Shown: piece by piece, positions 1 to 8,056 of the stretch | Layout of the letters: every line of letters starts with the position of its first letter | How positions within the stretch are numbered: the stretch's first letter is position 1 | From: JBEDUK01 sp963781595 | GTDB lineage: Bacteria > Actinomycetota > UBA4738 | Length of the DNA: 64,000 nucleotides | Direction: 5' to 3' | Assembly: GCA_963781595.1 (NCBI GenBank) | Contig: CAWAGG010000006.1 | Location: 1,860,001-1,924,000, forward strand | Translations under genes and position numbers: made by a program | The notes under the pieces: generated by a model | The model's input: the letters and a program-made list of their open reading frames with translations, nothing else | Databases searched by the model: none | Told to the model about the DNA's origin: nothing

Positions 1-321
1 CAGGTGCGGATGGAACCGGGGTTCCTCGACGATCGCCCCGACCCTCAGCAAGGCAGCCGAACGATCCTTCGGGATCGGGTGACCGAGCAGGCGGAACGTG
101 CCGCTTGTCGCATGCGTGAGCCCGAGCAGCGTTCGGATCAGCGTCGTCTTCCCCGCGCCGTTCGGCCCGAGGAATCCGAACGCGGTCGCGCCCGGAACCG
201 TGAGGTCCACGCCGTCGACGGCCACGCGGTCGCCGAACCGCTTGGTGAGTCCGTTGGTCGCGATCACCGGCTCGCCGGGCGCGGGCCGCTTCGCTCCGCG
301 ATGGGCGAGATCGTCACCCAT
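1..321 (-). CDS. ABC transporter ATP-binding protein, cut by the left edge
   Basis: The first 107 residues of an ABC ATPase are present and the rest lies beyond the left edge. The Walker A motif GPNGAGKTT is at residues 52-60, preceded by the usual LTKRFGDRVAVDGV stretch. This is the type found in two-component drug or lipid exporters (ATPase plus ABC-2 permease). The start ATG (321-319) overlaps the stop of the 51-aa gene upstream by 8 nt, so the two are probably translationally coupled. The Q-loop region and everything after it cannot be seen, so the substrate is unknown. Confidence 0.9.
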   Translation of the reverse strand, partial: MGDDLAHRGAKRPAPGEPVIATNGLTKRFGDRVAVDGVDLTVPGATAFGFLGPNGAGKTTLIRTLLGLTHATSGTFRLLGHPIPKDRSAALLRVGAIVEEPRFHPHL

Positions 322-469
322 CGAGCGCGACCGCCTCGCCGATCGGCAGCACGCCGAACCGTCGGCGGATGTCGTCGGGCGTGGCCGCGAGTTCGCGTTC
401 GATCTGCCAGCCGTGGACCTCGATCAGGACGGTCGGCCCGCCGATGTGGGTGACGCGGACGTCGGTCAT
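314..469 (-). CDS. 51-aa protein resembling the N-terminus of an MBL-fold hydrolase
   Basis: A short gene with a good ribosome-binding site (AGGAG, 6 nt before the ATG) ends inside the start of the ABC ATPase gene (8-nt overlap). The first residues, MTDVRVTHIGGPTVLIEV, resemble the beginning of metallo-beta-lactamase-fold hydrolases. The remainder (GWQIERELAATP and on) does not, and no HxHxDH motif follows. It may be a stub left after deletion of a longer gene, now acting as a coupling leader, or an unrelated small protein. The reading frame is supported by the RBS and the coupling. The function is unknown. Confidence 0.5.
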   Translation of the reverse strand: MTDVRVTHIGGPTVLIEVHGWQIERELAATPDDIRRRFGVLPIGEAVALDG

Positions 470-611
470 GCGGAGCTCCTCATCGAGCGCCTCTCGGTCG
501 AGCCCGGCGCTGCCCCGGATGGATCGCGGCTCGACGGCGCTTCATGAGCGTAGCAACGCGACGTAGAGTGCCGCTGACAGCGTTGACCGAGGCGGAAGGA
601 GCGCGTTCCAG

Positions 612-1340
612 ATGATCGAAATCCGCCGCGACGCCGACATCTACGACATCGAGGGCGGCTGGTTCCACGCGCGCTGGCACTTCTCCTTCGACCGGTATCG
701 GGATCCTGACAACGAGGGCTTCGGCGCGATGCGCGTGTTCAACGACGATCGCCTGATCCCCGGTGCAGCGTGGCCGCTCCACCCCCACCAGGACGTCGAG
801 GGGCTCACCTATGTCGTTGAGGGGCTCTTCGGGCATCAGGACGACGTCGGCGGACCGTTCGGGCCGCTCCCGGCGGGGTCGGTGCAACGGATGACGCTGG
901 GCTCCGGGGCCTTCCACTCCGAACTGAACGCGTCGGCCGACGAACCGATGCGATTCATCCAGATCTGGATCCTCCCGGACACGGCCGGCCTCGAACCGGG
1001 CGTCGAACAGCGCGTCTTCACCCGCGAGGATCGAGCCGATCGACTGCTGAAGGTCATCGGGCCGGAGGGCGGCGCCGTCGTCATGGTCCACCAGGACGCC
1101 GCCGTCTTCGTCGCATCGCTCTCAGCGGGCACCGAGGTCACGCACGAGATCGGCGTCGGCCGCGGCGCGTACGCCTATCTGATCGGCGGCGCGGGTTCCT
1201 TCGGGACCGAGGATGTCAGGACCGGGGACGCGGCCAAAGTCACCGGGCAGCCCGACCTCCGGATCCGCGCGGGCGAGCCGAGCGAGTTCATCGTCGTCGA
1301 CGTACCGATGACGTTCGAGCCCGTCGGGATCTGGCGCTAG
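612..1340 (+). CDS. pirin family protein
   Basis: This 242-aa bicupin is of the pirin/YhaK type. Two features show it: the metal-binding stretch HPHQDVEGLTYVVEG in the N-terminal cupin, and the following MTLGSGAFHSE, where pirins carry another metal ligand. Family members bind iron and act either as quercetin 2,3-dioxygenases or as redox-responsive regulators; nothing here decides between them. GGAAGGAG lies 10 nt before the ATG. The gene stands alone, divergent from the ABC genes to its left, and its length is normal for the family. Confidence 0.88.
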   Translation: MIEIRRDADIYDIEGGWFHARWHFSFDRYRDPDNEGFGAMRVFNDDRLIPGAAWPLHPHQDVEGLTYVVEGLFGHQDDVGGPFGPLPAGSVQRMTLGSGAFHSELNASADEPMRFIQIWILPDTAGLEPGVEQRVFTREDRADRLLKVIGPEGGAVVMVHQDAAVFVASLSAGTEVTHEIGVGRGAYAYLIGGAGSFGTEDVRTGDAAKVTGQPDLRIRAGEPSEFIVVDVPMTFEPVGIWR

Positions 1341-1352
1341 GCTCGCGGAGGC

Positions 1353-1409
1353 ATGGCGGACCGGGTCACGATCTCGTCGGATGGGAGCCGTCCCAGGCGT
1401 CGATCCTAG
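1353..1409 (+). CDS. possible 18-codon leader ORF (low confidence)
   Basis: A TAGGCT box at 1338-1343 (overlapping the pirin stop codon) is followed 9 nt later by an ATG that opens an 18-codon frame ending in TAG, with GGAGG just before the ATG. It lies about 90 nt upstream of the hydrolase gene. It matches the layout of other mini-ORFs in this window (15836, 48516, 54734). It may simply mark the promoter of the next gene. Confidence 0.2.
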   Translation: MADRVTISSDGSRPRRRS

Positions 1410-1502
1410 GCCGAGCATCGTTCACCGTACGGACATGTCGCTCGCGCGCGCCGGTGATAGCGTCGGCCATCGGGCGTCGACCGTCGGAGAGAGGGGGTCG
1501 TG

Positions 1503-2360
1503 ATGGCGCAGGCCATCGACATCGACAAGCCGGACACCATCGTCATGATCCACGGGCTCTGGATGACGCCCCGCAGCTGGGAGGCCTGGAAGGCCCGCTA
1601 CGAGGCACGCGGGTACGCGGTGCACGCTCCCGCGTGGCCCGGGTTCGAGGTCGAGGTCGAGGCGCTGAACGTAGACCCGTCGCCGATGACGGACCTCGGC
1701 GCCGAGACCGTGATCGACTCCTACGAGGACTTCATCAAGGATCTCCCGAGCAGCCCGATCATCATGGGCCACTCGCTCGGCGGGGCCATGACCCAGGTGC
1801 TCCTGAATCGGGGCCTCGGATGCGTCGGGGTCGGCGTTTCGTCGGCGACCGTCAAGGGCGTTCGCGACCTGCCGTTCTCCACGCTCAAGGCTGCCGCGCC
1901 CGCGCTCAACCCGTTCAAGCGGGGGAAGCCGGTCCCGCTGACGGCGAAGGAGTTCCACTACGCGTTCGCGAACACCTTGAGCGACGAGGAGTCGGAGAAG
2001 CTCTACGAGCGGTACTGCGTCCCGGCCGCGACGGGCGTCCTGGCCGACATCGCGCTGGCGAACCTGCACCGGAACCCGCCGACCGAGGTCGACTTCGCGA
2101 AGGAGGGCCGGATCCCGCTGTTGTTCATCGGGCTCAGCGAGGACCACGTCGTGCCGCCGAAGGCGACGATGCACAACGAACGGAAGTACGACGACTCGGT
2201 CTCGATCACGGAGTACAAGGAATTCGAGGGCCGTCCTCACTTCCCGGGCGCGCCCGGTTGGGAGGAGGTCGCCGATTTCGCGATCGATTGGGCGGAACGC
2301 CACGCGGGCCTGACGGTCGCCGACCACGCCGCCGCAGGGGATCCGGTCCGGGAAGGCTGA
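1503..2360 (+). CDS. alpha/beta hydrolase
   Basis: A 285-aa serine hydrolase. The oxyanion-hole motif HGLW is near residue 17 and the nucleophile elbow GHSLGG places Ser at about residue 91. A late Asp lies in LSEDHVVPP and the likely catalytic His in EGRPHF, so the triad is complete. There is no signal peptide, so it is cytoplasmic. The sequence resembles general esterase/lipase-type hydrolases and the substrate cannot be read. The start is ATG 1503, with GGAGAGAGGGGG at 1486-1497 as RBS. A GTG directly before it is less likely. Confidence 0.88.
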   Translation: MAQAIDIDKPDTIVMIHGLWMTPRSWEAWKARYEARGYAVHAPAWPGFEVEVEALNVDPSPMTDLGAETVIDSYEDFIKDLPSSPIIMGHSLGGAMTQVLLNRGLGCVGVGVSSATVKGVRDLPFSTLKAAAPALNPFKRGKPVPLTAKEFHYAFANTLSDEESEKLYERYCVPAATGVLADIALANLHRNPPTEVDFAKEGRIPLLFIGLSEDHVVPPKATMHNERKYDDSVSITEYKEFEGRPHFPGAPGWEEVADFAIDWAERHAGLTVADHAAAGDPVREG

Positions 2361-2408
2361 ACGCGACGCGGATCCGCGTCGGCCCCCCCGGCGGTCGACC
2401 CCCCGAGG

Positions 2409-3816
2409 GTGGCGTCGTTCCCTGACGGCCACCCGGCGGATAAGCTGCCCCATCGGAAGTCCGGCCATCCCTCCGCGCACCGCGTCCCGCCTGCTCGGGA
2501 TGTCGCGTTCCTCGTGCTCGTGGTCGCGGCGTGCACGAACGGCACCGCACCACCCGTCGAGTCGTCCTCAGCGGGCGGGACAGGGGGAACCATCACAGCA
2601 GCGGGGTCACCGGTGGCCGGCCCGCTCGCGAAGTGGCCGATCGACCACGTCGTCATCATCGTGAAGGAGAACCGGACGTTCGACTCGATGGACGATTCCC
2701 GGCGCGAACGGTACGACGATGGGCAACGACCACGGCCGGATGTTCCCGCTGTCCCACACCCCGGAGATCGGGCCGAGCGATCTGCCGCATTCCTTCGGGG
2801 ACGGACGCGTCGACCCCGACGGCGGCAAGATGGACGGATTCGCGCGGCTCGATCCGACCGTGACGAACTATGCCTACTCGCAGATGAACCCGAAGGACCT
2901 CCCGAACTACTGGCATTGGGCGAACAGGTTCGTGCTGGCCGACGACTTCTTCGCCTCCCACCGCGGCTCGTCGTTCCCGAACCACCTCTACCTGATCGCG
3001 GCGCAGGCGGGCGGCGCCACCGATGGCCCGGGTTTCACGGTGCCGAAGCCGGTCCCCGGCGGGCCGGCCCGTTCGTGGGGCTGCGACGCGCCGGAGGGCG
3101 AGACCGTGCCGATCCTCGACTCCGAAGGCGAGAAGATCCGCATCCCACCGTGCTTCGACTTCCTGACGGAGGGCGATCTGCTGAACGACGCGGGTATCGA
3201 GCGGAGGTACCACGGCTCAACGCGCGTCCAGAGTGGGTACACGTGGTCCGCGTACAACGCCGTCCGCCACATCAGGGAGACCGACCAGTGGGTGAAGCAC
3301 GTCGTGCCGTCCGACGGGTTCGTCGCCGACGCGGAGGCCGGCCGGCTGCCGGCGGTCAGCTGGGTCACGCCCCGGTTCAAGGTGTCCGAACACCCGCTGC
3401 CGCCGACGGACTTCTGCCAAGGGGAGAACTGGACCACGCAGCTGGTCGACGCGATCATGAGCGGCCCGGACTGGGCGTCCACGGCGATCTTCGTCACGTG
3501 GGACGGCTGGGGCGGGTTCTACGACCACGTTCCGCCGCGGAACGTCGACCGGTTCGGGTTCGGCTTCCGCGTGCCGCTGCTCGTGATCAGCCCGTACGCG
3601 AGGGTGGCGCACGTCGACCACCACGAGGGTGAGTTCTCGTCGATCCTCCGGTTCATCGAGGACAACTGGGGCCTCGGTCGGCTCACGGCACGGGACCGGG
3701 CCGCGACGAACCTCTCGTACGACTTCGACTTCACGCGGTCGCCGCGGGAACCGGATCCGTTGCCGCTCCGGCAGGACTGCATCGGGGGCCCGGTACCCGA
3801 GTACGAGGGCAGGTAA
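2409..3816 (+). pseudogene. secreted phosphoesterase (acid phosphatase/phospholipase C family), frameshifted
   Basis: Two frames together encode one protein of the phosphoesterase family that includes acid phosphatases and phospholipase C. The first gives a lipoprotein-like N-terminus (FLVLVVAAC lipobox) and the family signature VVIIVKENRTFDSM. The second starts near 2691 with TIPGANGTTMGNDHG and runs intact to 3816, including SWVTP and TWDGWGGFYDHVPP. Relatives read FDSMFGTIPGANG here, so about 5 nt (two residues minus one base) are missing at 2690/2691. The start is uncertain: GTG 2409 has no clear RBS and the sequence upstream of the lipobox is unusual. The cause is either a true inactivating deletion or a sequencing error. 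Confidence 0.8.
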
Positions 3817-3858
3817 CAGCGGCCGCATCGCCCGCGCGAACGCCGAACGCCGAACGCC

Positions 3859-4455
3859 TCAGACGTGGGCGAGCACGCGGTCCAGCGGCCGCGGCACCTG
3901 GGCGGGTTCCAGTGCGCGCGCCAGCAGGGCCGCGTATCGGGCCTTCCGGCCGCTCCGCGTGCCCATGAAGCGCCGGAGCTGCTCTTCGATCGTTCGTTCC
4001 TGCTGCGCAGGCTGTTTCTGGAAGGTGCGGAACGACCCAAGCTCTCCTTGCGCGTCGATGATCCGTTCGACGGATGCGGCGCCGAGCGCGCGGATCAGTT
4101 CGTCCTCCAGGTCCGCGTCACACACGTAGAACCCGAGCGACTCCATGTCGGCACGCGAGAGGTCGGCACCGAACCCCGCTCGCTCGAGCCCTCGGCGGAA
4201 ATCGTCCTCCTCGGCCGCGTCGCAGAGGCCGGCCAGCCTGACGTCGAGGCCCTGGGGGCCGTACCGCTCCAGGAAGCGCGCGATGTTCTTCGCGCCACCC
4301 ATCGCGACGATCGAGATGCGCTCGGCAGCGAGGTCCCGGCCGCGGCGTTCGGCGAGCGCCTCGACGGCCAGCTGATCGCTGACGCCCTCGACGAGCACGA
4401 CCGCGGTGACCTCCGTCGGCGATCGCGCGTTGCGGAACTCGGCCTCTCGCTTCAT
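3859..4455 (-). CDS. stand-alone TOPRIM-domain protein (OLD-nuclease-like)
   Basis: About 198 aa, consisting almost entirely of a TOPRIM fold. The catalytic-type Glu is in VLVEGVSDQ near residue 23 and the acidic DxD-like CDADLEDE is mid-protein; these are the metal-binding elements of TOPRIM nucleases and primases. The C-terminus, with RRFMGTRSGRKARYAALLARAL, resembles the helical tail after TOPRIM in OLD-family endonucleases. The ABC ATPase half of classical OLD proteins is missing, and no ATPase gene is adjacent. ATG 4455 is preferred over ATG 4464 because GAGGG lies 9 nt before the former and abuts the latter. The role is probably DNA-related, but the substrate is unknown. Confidence 0.75.
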   Translation of the reverse strand: MKREAEFRNARSPTEVTAVVLVEGVSDQLAVEALAERRGRDLAAERISIVAMGGAKNIARFLERYGPQGLDVRLAGLCDAAEEDDFRRGLERAGFGADLSRADMESLGFYVCDADLEDELIRALGAASVERIIDAQGELGSFRTFQKQPAQQERTIEEQLRRFMGTRSGRKARYAALLARALEPAQVPRPLDRVLAHV

Positions 4456-4694
4456 CACATCCATCCCTCGTCGCAGCCCGGCAGACCGGTCAGGTTACGC
4501 GCTGTCCATGCGTGCGCGCCCGGTCGTGCCGACGTGCACGTTTCGCCACGGTCGTCGCCGCTGGTGGGGCCGAGAGGGGGTCCCGCGGCGAGTCGGCGTT
4601 CACCCTCGTCCGCGACCAGCCGGACCGATCGCTCGACCCGACGTTGGGCGACGGTGAGGTCCGAACCAGGCGCTTCCTGCTGGGGAAGCGGACC

Positions 4695-5465
4695 TCAGCC
4701 CTGCAGCCAGGGCTCGCTCCGCCGCACGCTCAGGATCAGCCGACGGAGCTCCGAGATCGACAGGTCGAGTTCGTTGATCGCCTCGTCGAGGATCGCCTGG
4801 GTCCGTTCCTCGGTCGTTCCTGATGCGAGCGACTGGAGCCTGAGCCCGACCGCGAACAACGCGTGGATCGTCTCGTGCTGGAGGGATCGGCCGATCTCCT
4901 CGCGCTCCGCGACGCGCGTGATGAGGTCCTCGCGTTCTCGGATCAGGATCTCGACGTCCTTGCGTTCCGATACGTCGCGGACGGACGCGATGACCGTCGG
5001 CTCGCCCTCGACCTCGGCGGGGCAGAGCTGGATCTCCACGCGGAGCTCGGTCCCATCCTTCCGACGCAGGCGGGTCTCGATGCCTGTCCCCATGGGCCTG
5101 TTGCGCGGAGCGCCGTAGAAAGCGGCGCGGTCATGCTCGTGCGCGTCGCGCAGTTCCTCCGGCACGAGGACCTCGATCGGGCCGCCGAGAACCTCGGACC
5201 GGTCGTATCCGGAGAGCATCTCGAGGCGCCGGTTGATGAAGTCGATCCGGCCGTGTCCGTCCGTGAGCAGCAGCCCATCCGGGAGAGCCTCGAGCATCGG
5301 TTGGGCGAGCATGAGTGCGCGCCGTGACGCGAGTCTCACGACCATGTCGCCGTGCACGGCCGAGCCTCGCTGCCCCTCGATCGCCGGACGCTCGTGCCCG
5401 CGAGCGACCCGCGGAGCGTCCTCGAACCCGGAGGGCTTTCCGCCTGGCTGAACCGGATGAGACAT
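4695..5465 (-). CDS. PAS-domain protein with a degenerate DHp helix and no ATPase domain
   Basis: 256 aa. A PAS domain lies at about residues 55-170 (PDGLLLTDGHGRIDFINR, then RRKDGTELRVEIQ, then ASVRDVSERK). A helix follows, aligning with the HisKA_3-type dimerisation segment (EEIGRSLQHETIHALFAVG). Kinases of this type have LHD at the phosphoacceptor; here it is LQH, so the His is displaced. The protein ends soon after, without HATPase motifs. It therefore cannot be a conventional kinase and may be a signalling partner or a truncated relic. AAGGAGGG sits 6 nt before the ATG, so the start is firm. No response regulator is adjacent. Confidence 0.75.
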   Translation of the reverse strand: MSHPVQPGGKPSGFEDAPRVARGHERPAIEGQRGSAVHGDMVVRLASRRALMLAQPMLEALPDGLLLTDGHGRIDFINRRLEMLSGYDRSEVLGGPIEVLVPEELRDAHEHDRAAFYGAPRNRPMGTGIETRLRRKDGTELRVEIQLCPAEVEGEPTVIASVRDVSERKDVEILIREREDLITRVAEREEIGRSLQHETIHALFAVGLRLQSLASGTTEERTQAILDEAINELDLSISELRRLILSVRRSEPWLQG

Positions 5466-5984
5466 GATCCCTCCTTACCGAGAACGCGAGGCTCGGAACT
5501 CGACCGGCAGTCCAACACGTGCCTCGAGCATGGGGTGTACCGTGTGCTGCGCGTTAGGGAGTGGTCGCCTGTGGCTCGGGTGTCGAACTCGGACCGGGCC
5601 GGATCCATGACCTACGGAGACGGTATTCCCCTCGGCGTCCTTGAACCGGAACCACACGGTCACTCCTCGGTAACGCGCGACCGGATCGGCGGTCGCCGAT
5701 GGCTCGACCGGGGGCTGGGGCCAAGGTTTGCGGCGGCACGGTGCCAGGGTGGGCGAGGGTCGCCGCCCGCTCAGGATACGCCCGTGCGTCCACGGCGAGC
5801 AAGGGCGCCGATCCGATCGCGGCGATGAACGAGCGGCCCGCCAGGTGATGAGACGGGGTCCTGACGATGCCGGGACGACTGACCTCCGAAGGGAGCTCCT
5901 CCCGCCGTTCGCTTGGCGCAGGACGAAACAGGTGGAGCAACAACTGAATCTGGAGTTCCAGGACCGCGTGCCGGATGCCCTGTA
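5466..5984. other. about 520 bp without a supported gene
   Basis: This lies between the divergent PAS gene and the AT-hook gene. The only coding-like trace is on the minus strand near 5600-5665 (GVTVWFRFKDAEGNTVSVG), which resembles the end of a glyoxalase/VOC-type domain. Its surroundings in the same frame do not look coding. It may be a gene remnant. Confidence 0.4.
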
Positions 5985-6014
5985 ATGACAGGTTGCTGCG
6001 ACCGCTGATAGCCT
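5985..6014 (+). promoter_or_regulatory. sigma70-like promoter of the AT-hook gene
   Basis: ATGACA (5985-5990), an 18-nt spacer and TAGCCT (6009-6014). This predicts a leader of about 30 nt that contains the GGAGG ribosome-binding site of the gene at 6053. Confidence 0.5.
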
Positions 6015-6052
6015 CCCGGTTCCTGAAACACCCACGGAACGGAGGCTCGAAG

Positions 6053-6430
6053 ATGGAACGCGTCATCGTTGTCTGCGATGAGTGCGGAGCGACACCCGCG
6101 AGACCGGTACTTCTCCGAGCGAACGGCAGGAACCACGCGTTGGACCTGTGTGACGCGGATCTGCGGAAGCTCCTGAAGAACGCACGGACGCCGAGGCGCG
6201 GGCGGCCGCGTGGCGAGACAGGCGCGCCCGCGGCTCAGCCACGCCGTCCCGGCCGTCCGCGGAAGACGGAGTCTGCTCGTGCAGCGAAGGCCTCGACGCA
6301 AGCTCCCACGGCGAAGCGGGAACGCAAGCGCATCACCGACCCTGTGGTCCTCGCCAAGCGGCGCGCGGCGCTCGAGAAGGCACGCAAGGCACGTGCCGAC
6401 AAGCGTGCCGCGGCGCGACAGGAAGCCTGA
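6053..6430 (+). CDS. small AT-hook, Lys/Ala-rich DNA-binding protein with a CxxC head
   Basis: 125 aa in three parts. The head (residues 1-45) has CDEC at 8-11 and a further Cys at 33 (LDLC), suggesting a metal-binding or redox knuckle. Two AT-hook-like cores follow: RRGRPRG near 55 and RPGRPRKT near 72. The tail is a basic, Ala/Lys/Arg-rich helix. The layout is that of a nucleoid-associated or histone-like protein that binds the minor groove. Start ATG 6053 has GGAGG 8 nt upstream and a promoter at 5985-6014. No close family is recognised with certainty, so the DNA-binding role is inferred from the hooks and composition. Confidence 0.75.
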   Translation: MERVIVVCDECGATPARPVLLRANGRNHALDLCDADLRKLLKNARTPRRGRPRGETGAPAAQPRRPGRPRKTESARAAKASTQAPTAKRERKRITDPVVLAKRRAALEKARKARADKRAAARQEA

Positions 6431-6590
6431 GCGCGCTCCGGCTCGAACCGTACGACCGCCTCCGAAGGCGACCGCGACCCGGTCCGCAGGCCGGAACGAG
6501 ACCTGCCTCAGGTAGTGGAATCTTGCTCCCGGGCGCGTCAGGCTACCCGACGAGGGCGCCGGAGCCGGCGCCGAAGGATGGGGATGCGAC

Positions 6591-6740
6591 GTGGCGATGT
6601 ACGAGGCGTACTGTGTGAAGTGCAAGGCCAAGCGCGAGTTCGAGGGCGAAGTGGTCACGCTGAAGAACGGCCGGAGCGCCGCGAAGGGCACGTGTCCGGT
6701 GTGTGGCACCACGGTCATGCGGATGCTCGGCAAGTCCTGA
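6591..6740 (+). CDS. 49-aa zinc-ribbon protein (DUF5679-like)
   Basis: A very short gene. Two CxxC knuckles, CVKC and CPVC, frame a central segment with VVTLKNGRSAAKG, which matches the pattern of DUF5679 proteins (AYCVKC then NGR then CPVCGT). Such proteins are widespread in actinobacteria and of unknown function, probably binding one zinc. The start is GTG 6591 with GGGG 7 nt upstream; ATG 6597 is also possible. It follows the AT-hook gene on the same strand after 160 nt. Confidence 0.75.
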   Translation: MAMYEAYCVKCKAKREFEGEVVTLKNGRSAAKGTCPVCGTTVMRMLGKS

Positions 6741-6898
6741 AGACCGGGATCGATCGTTAGGCACCTGGCCCGCGTGCCGGTGCCGATCATGTGGTGAGCG
6801 CGCCTTCGTCGCTGCCTCGGCGGCACCCAGGGGACGGCGCCTGCCGTCTCTCGTATCCGGACGACGCACCGTCGACCATCCGTCGAGCGATGAACCCC

Positions 6899-6928
6899 TT
6901 GCGGATCCACGCTCGCGTCAACTAGTGT
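6899..6928 (+). promoter_or_regulatory. sigma70-like promoter of the secreted protein at 7050
   Basis: TTGCGG (6899-6904), an 18-nt spacer and TAGTGT (6923-6928). The predicted 5' leader is about 115 nt. I see no known riboswitch fold in it. Apart from this promoter and leader, 6741-7049 holds nothing I can support. Confidence 0.45.
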
Positions 6929-7049
6929 CGAGCGCTCGCCCAGCCCGCAGGCGGAGGGAGATGCCTATACGCGCGTGCGGGCAACCGATCGGATCCCGGC
7001 GACGGATGCCGCCGCGCGATCGCGCGACGGACGACAGGAAGGGGCGAAC

Positions 7050-7592
7050 ATGCGCAAGCGCTGGATGCTGGCATCGGTCGCGGTGACGGTCACGATGCTC
7101 ATGGCGCTCGGGCCGACGGCGATGGCCTCGAAGCAGCACTTCTGGGTCGGCCACGTCGACAAGAGCCACATCGTGCTGTTCACGACCGAGAAGATCGGCG
7201 GCGTCGTGTACTTCGAGCCGATCGAGATCGACTTCACCCTTACATGCCATGTCAGTGGTGACGAGGTCGACTATGGCTACTCGTTCTTCGGGTTCCAGGA
7301 ACCCGTCAACAAGAAGGGGCATTTCGACCTGAACCTCGGCGATCCGTATTACGGCCCGTTCGACTGGGAGGGCACGTTGTCCGGGAAGACGGCATCGGGC
7401 ACGGTGCTCGCCGGATTCCCACTCTATGACGGCCAGGGCGGATACGGAACGCAGAGCTGCGACAACGACCCGGGCGCCGATTGGACGGCGAAGGACCTGG
7501 GCAGTGCTCGCCCCACGTCGCCGCATCACTCCGTGCAGATCAGGTTCACGAAGGACAAGCACGGACAGGTCCACGTGGCGGTTACGCGGTAG
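7050..7592 (+). CDS. secreted protein of unknown function
   Basis: 180 aa. A classical Sec signal peptide (MRKRWMLASV, a hydrophobic core, cleavage after AMA near residue 27) precedes a polar, Gly/Asp/aromatic-rich domain of about 150 residues with two Cys (LTCHVSG and TQSCDND) that could form a disulfide. No family is recognised. GGAAGGGG lies about 6 nt before ATG 7050; an in-frame upstream ATG lacks an RBS and would bury the signal peptide. The gene is monocistronic, with its own promoter (6899-6928) and a strong hairpin terminator (7616-7657). Confidence 0.8.
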   Translation: MRKRWMLASVAVTVTMLMALGPTAMASKQHFWVGHVDKSHIVLFTTEKIGGVVYFEPIEIDFTLTCHVSGDEVDYGYSFFGFQEPVNKKGHFDLNLGDPYYGPFDWEGTLSGKTASGTVLAGFPLYDGQGGYGTQSCDNDPGADWTAKDLGSARPTSPHHSVQIRFTKDKHGQVHVAVTR

Positions 7593-7615
7593 TCACCGAG
7601 GGTCCAGAGACCCGT

Positions 7616-7657
7616 AGGACGAACCGCCGGGGTGCACCCAGCCCGGCGGTTCGTCCT
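7616..7657 (+). terminator. 16-bp perfect hairpin terminator
   Basis: The arms 7616-7631 (aggacgaaccgccggg) and 7642-7657 are perfect reverse complements around a 10-nt loop, 24 nt after the stop of the secreted protein gene. No T-run follows, as is common in high-GC actinobacteria. Confidence 0.8.
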
Positions 7658-7812
7658 GCATGTGATCCATACGCAGCGATGCGCGAGCGGCGACACGGTT
7701 CGTGTTCGCCGCCGCGTGTTCGGGTGCGGCCGCCGACGGTTCGGCGTGGGCCTGGCCCTTCGGGCGGAACCGGAGTGAGAGGATAGCGAGCTGACCCACG
7801 AGAGGGTGCGGG

Positions 7813-7974
7813 ATGCGCTGGTGGCGCAGGAAGAAGAAGGCGATCAGCCGCGAAGAGGTCGAGAAGGCTGCGCGCGCGACGCGCAACAGGGATGCCCGTG
7901 CGTTCTCGAACCAGAACGCGACCCCGGGCGGTCGCATCGGAACGGGCCCAGCTGACGAGCCTCGGCGGATCTAG
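7813..7974 (+). CDS. 53-aa basic protein of unknown function
   Basis: A small frame beginning MRWWRRKKKAISREE, rich in Arg and Lys, with a GAGAGGG ribosome-binding site about 6 nt before ATG 7813. The Trp pair and strong basic N-terminus would suit a membrane-surface or nucleic-acid contact. No family is recognised and no membrane helix is present. It lies between a terminator and a convergent oxidase gene. Confidence 0.5.
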   Translation: MRWWRRKKKAISREEVEKAARATRNRDARAFSNQNATPGGRIGTGPADEPRRI

Positions 7975-8056
7975 CCGATCTCCCCGCCTCGAGCGGCCAT
8001 CGCCAGCCAGCCGGACTTCGGTGCTCGGGCTCGGCTCGCTCGACGGCCCGCTCGGC

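Noticed and set aside
5600..5665. VOC-domain-like peptide on the minus strand
   Set aside because: Only ~20 residues match and the flanking frame is not coding-like; recorded as possible remnant only.
6935..7049. Long leader of the secreted protein considered as a riboswitch
   Set aside because: I could not match conserved elements of cyclic-di-GMP, cyclic-di-AMP, SAM or cobalamin classes; a covariance-model search would decide.
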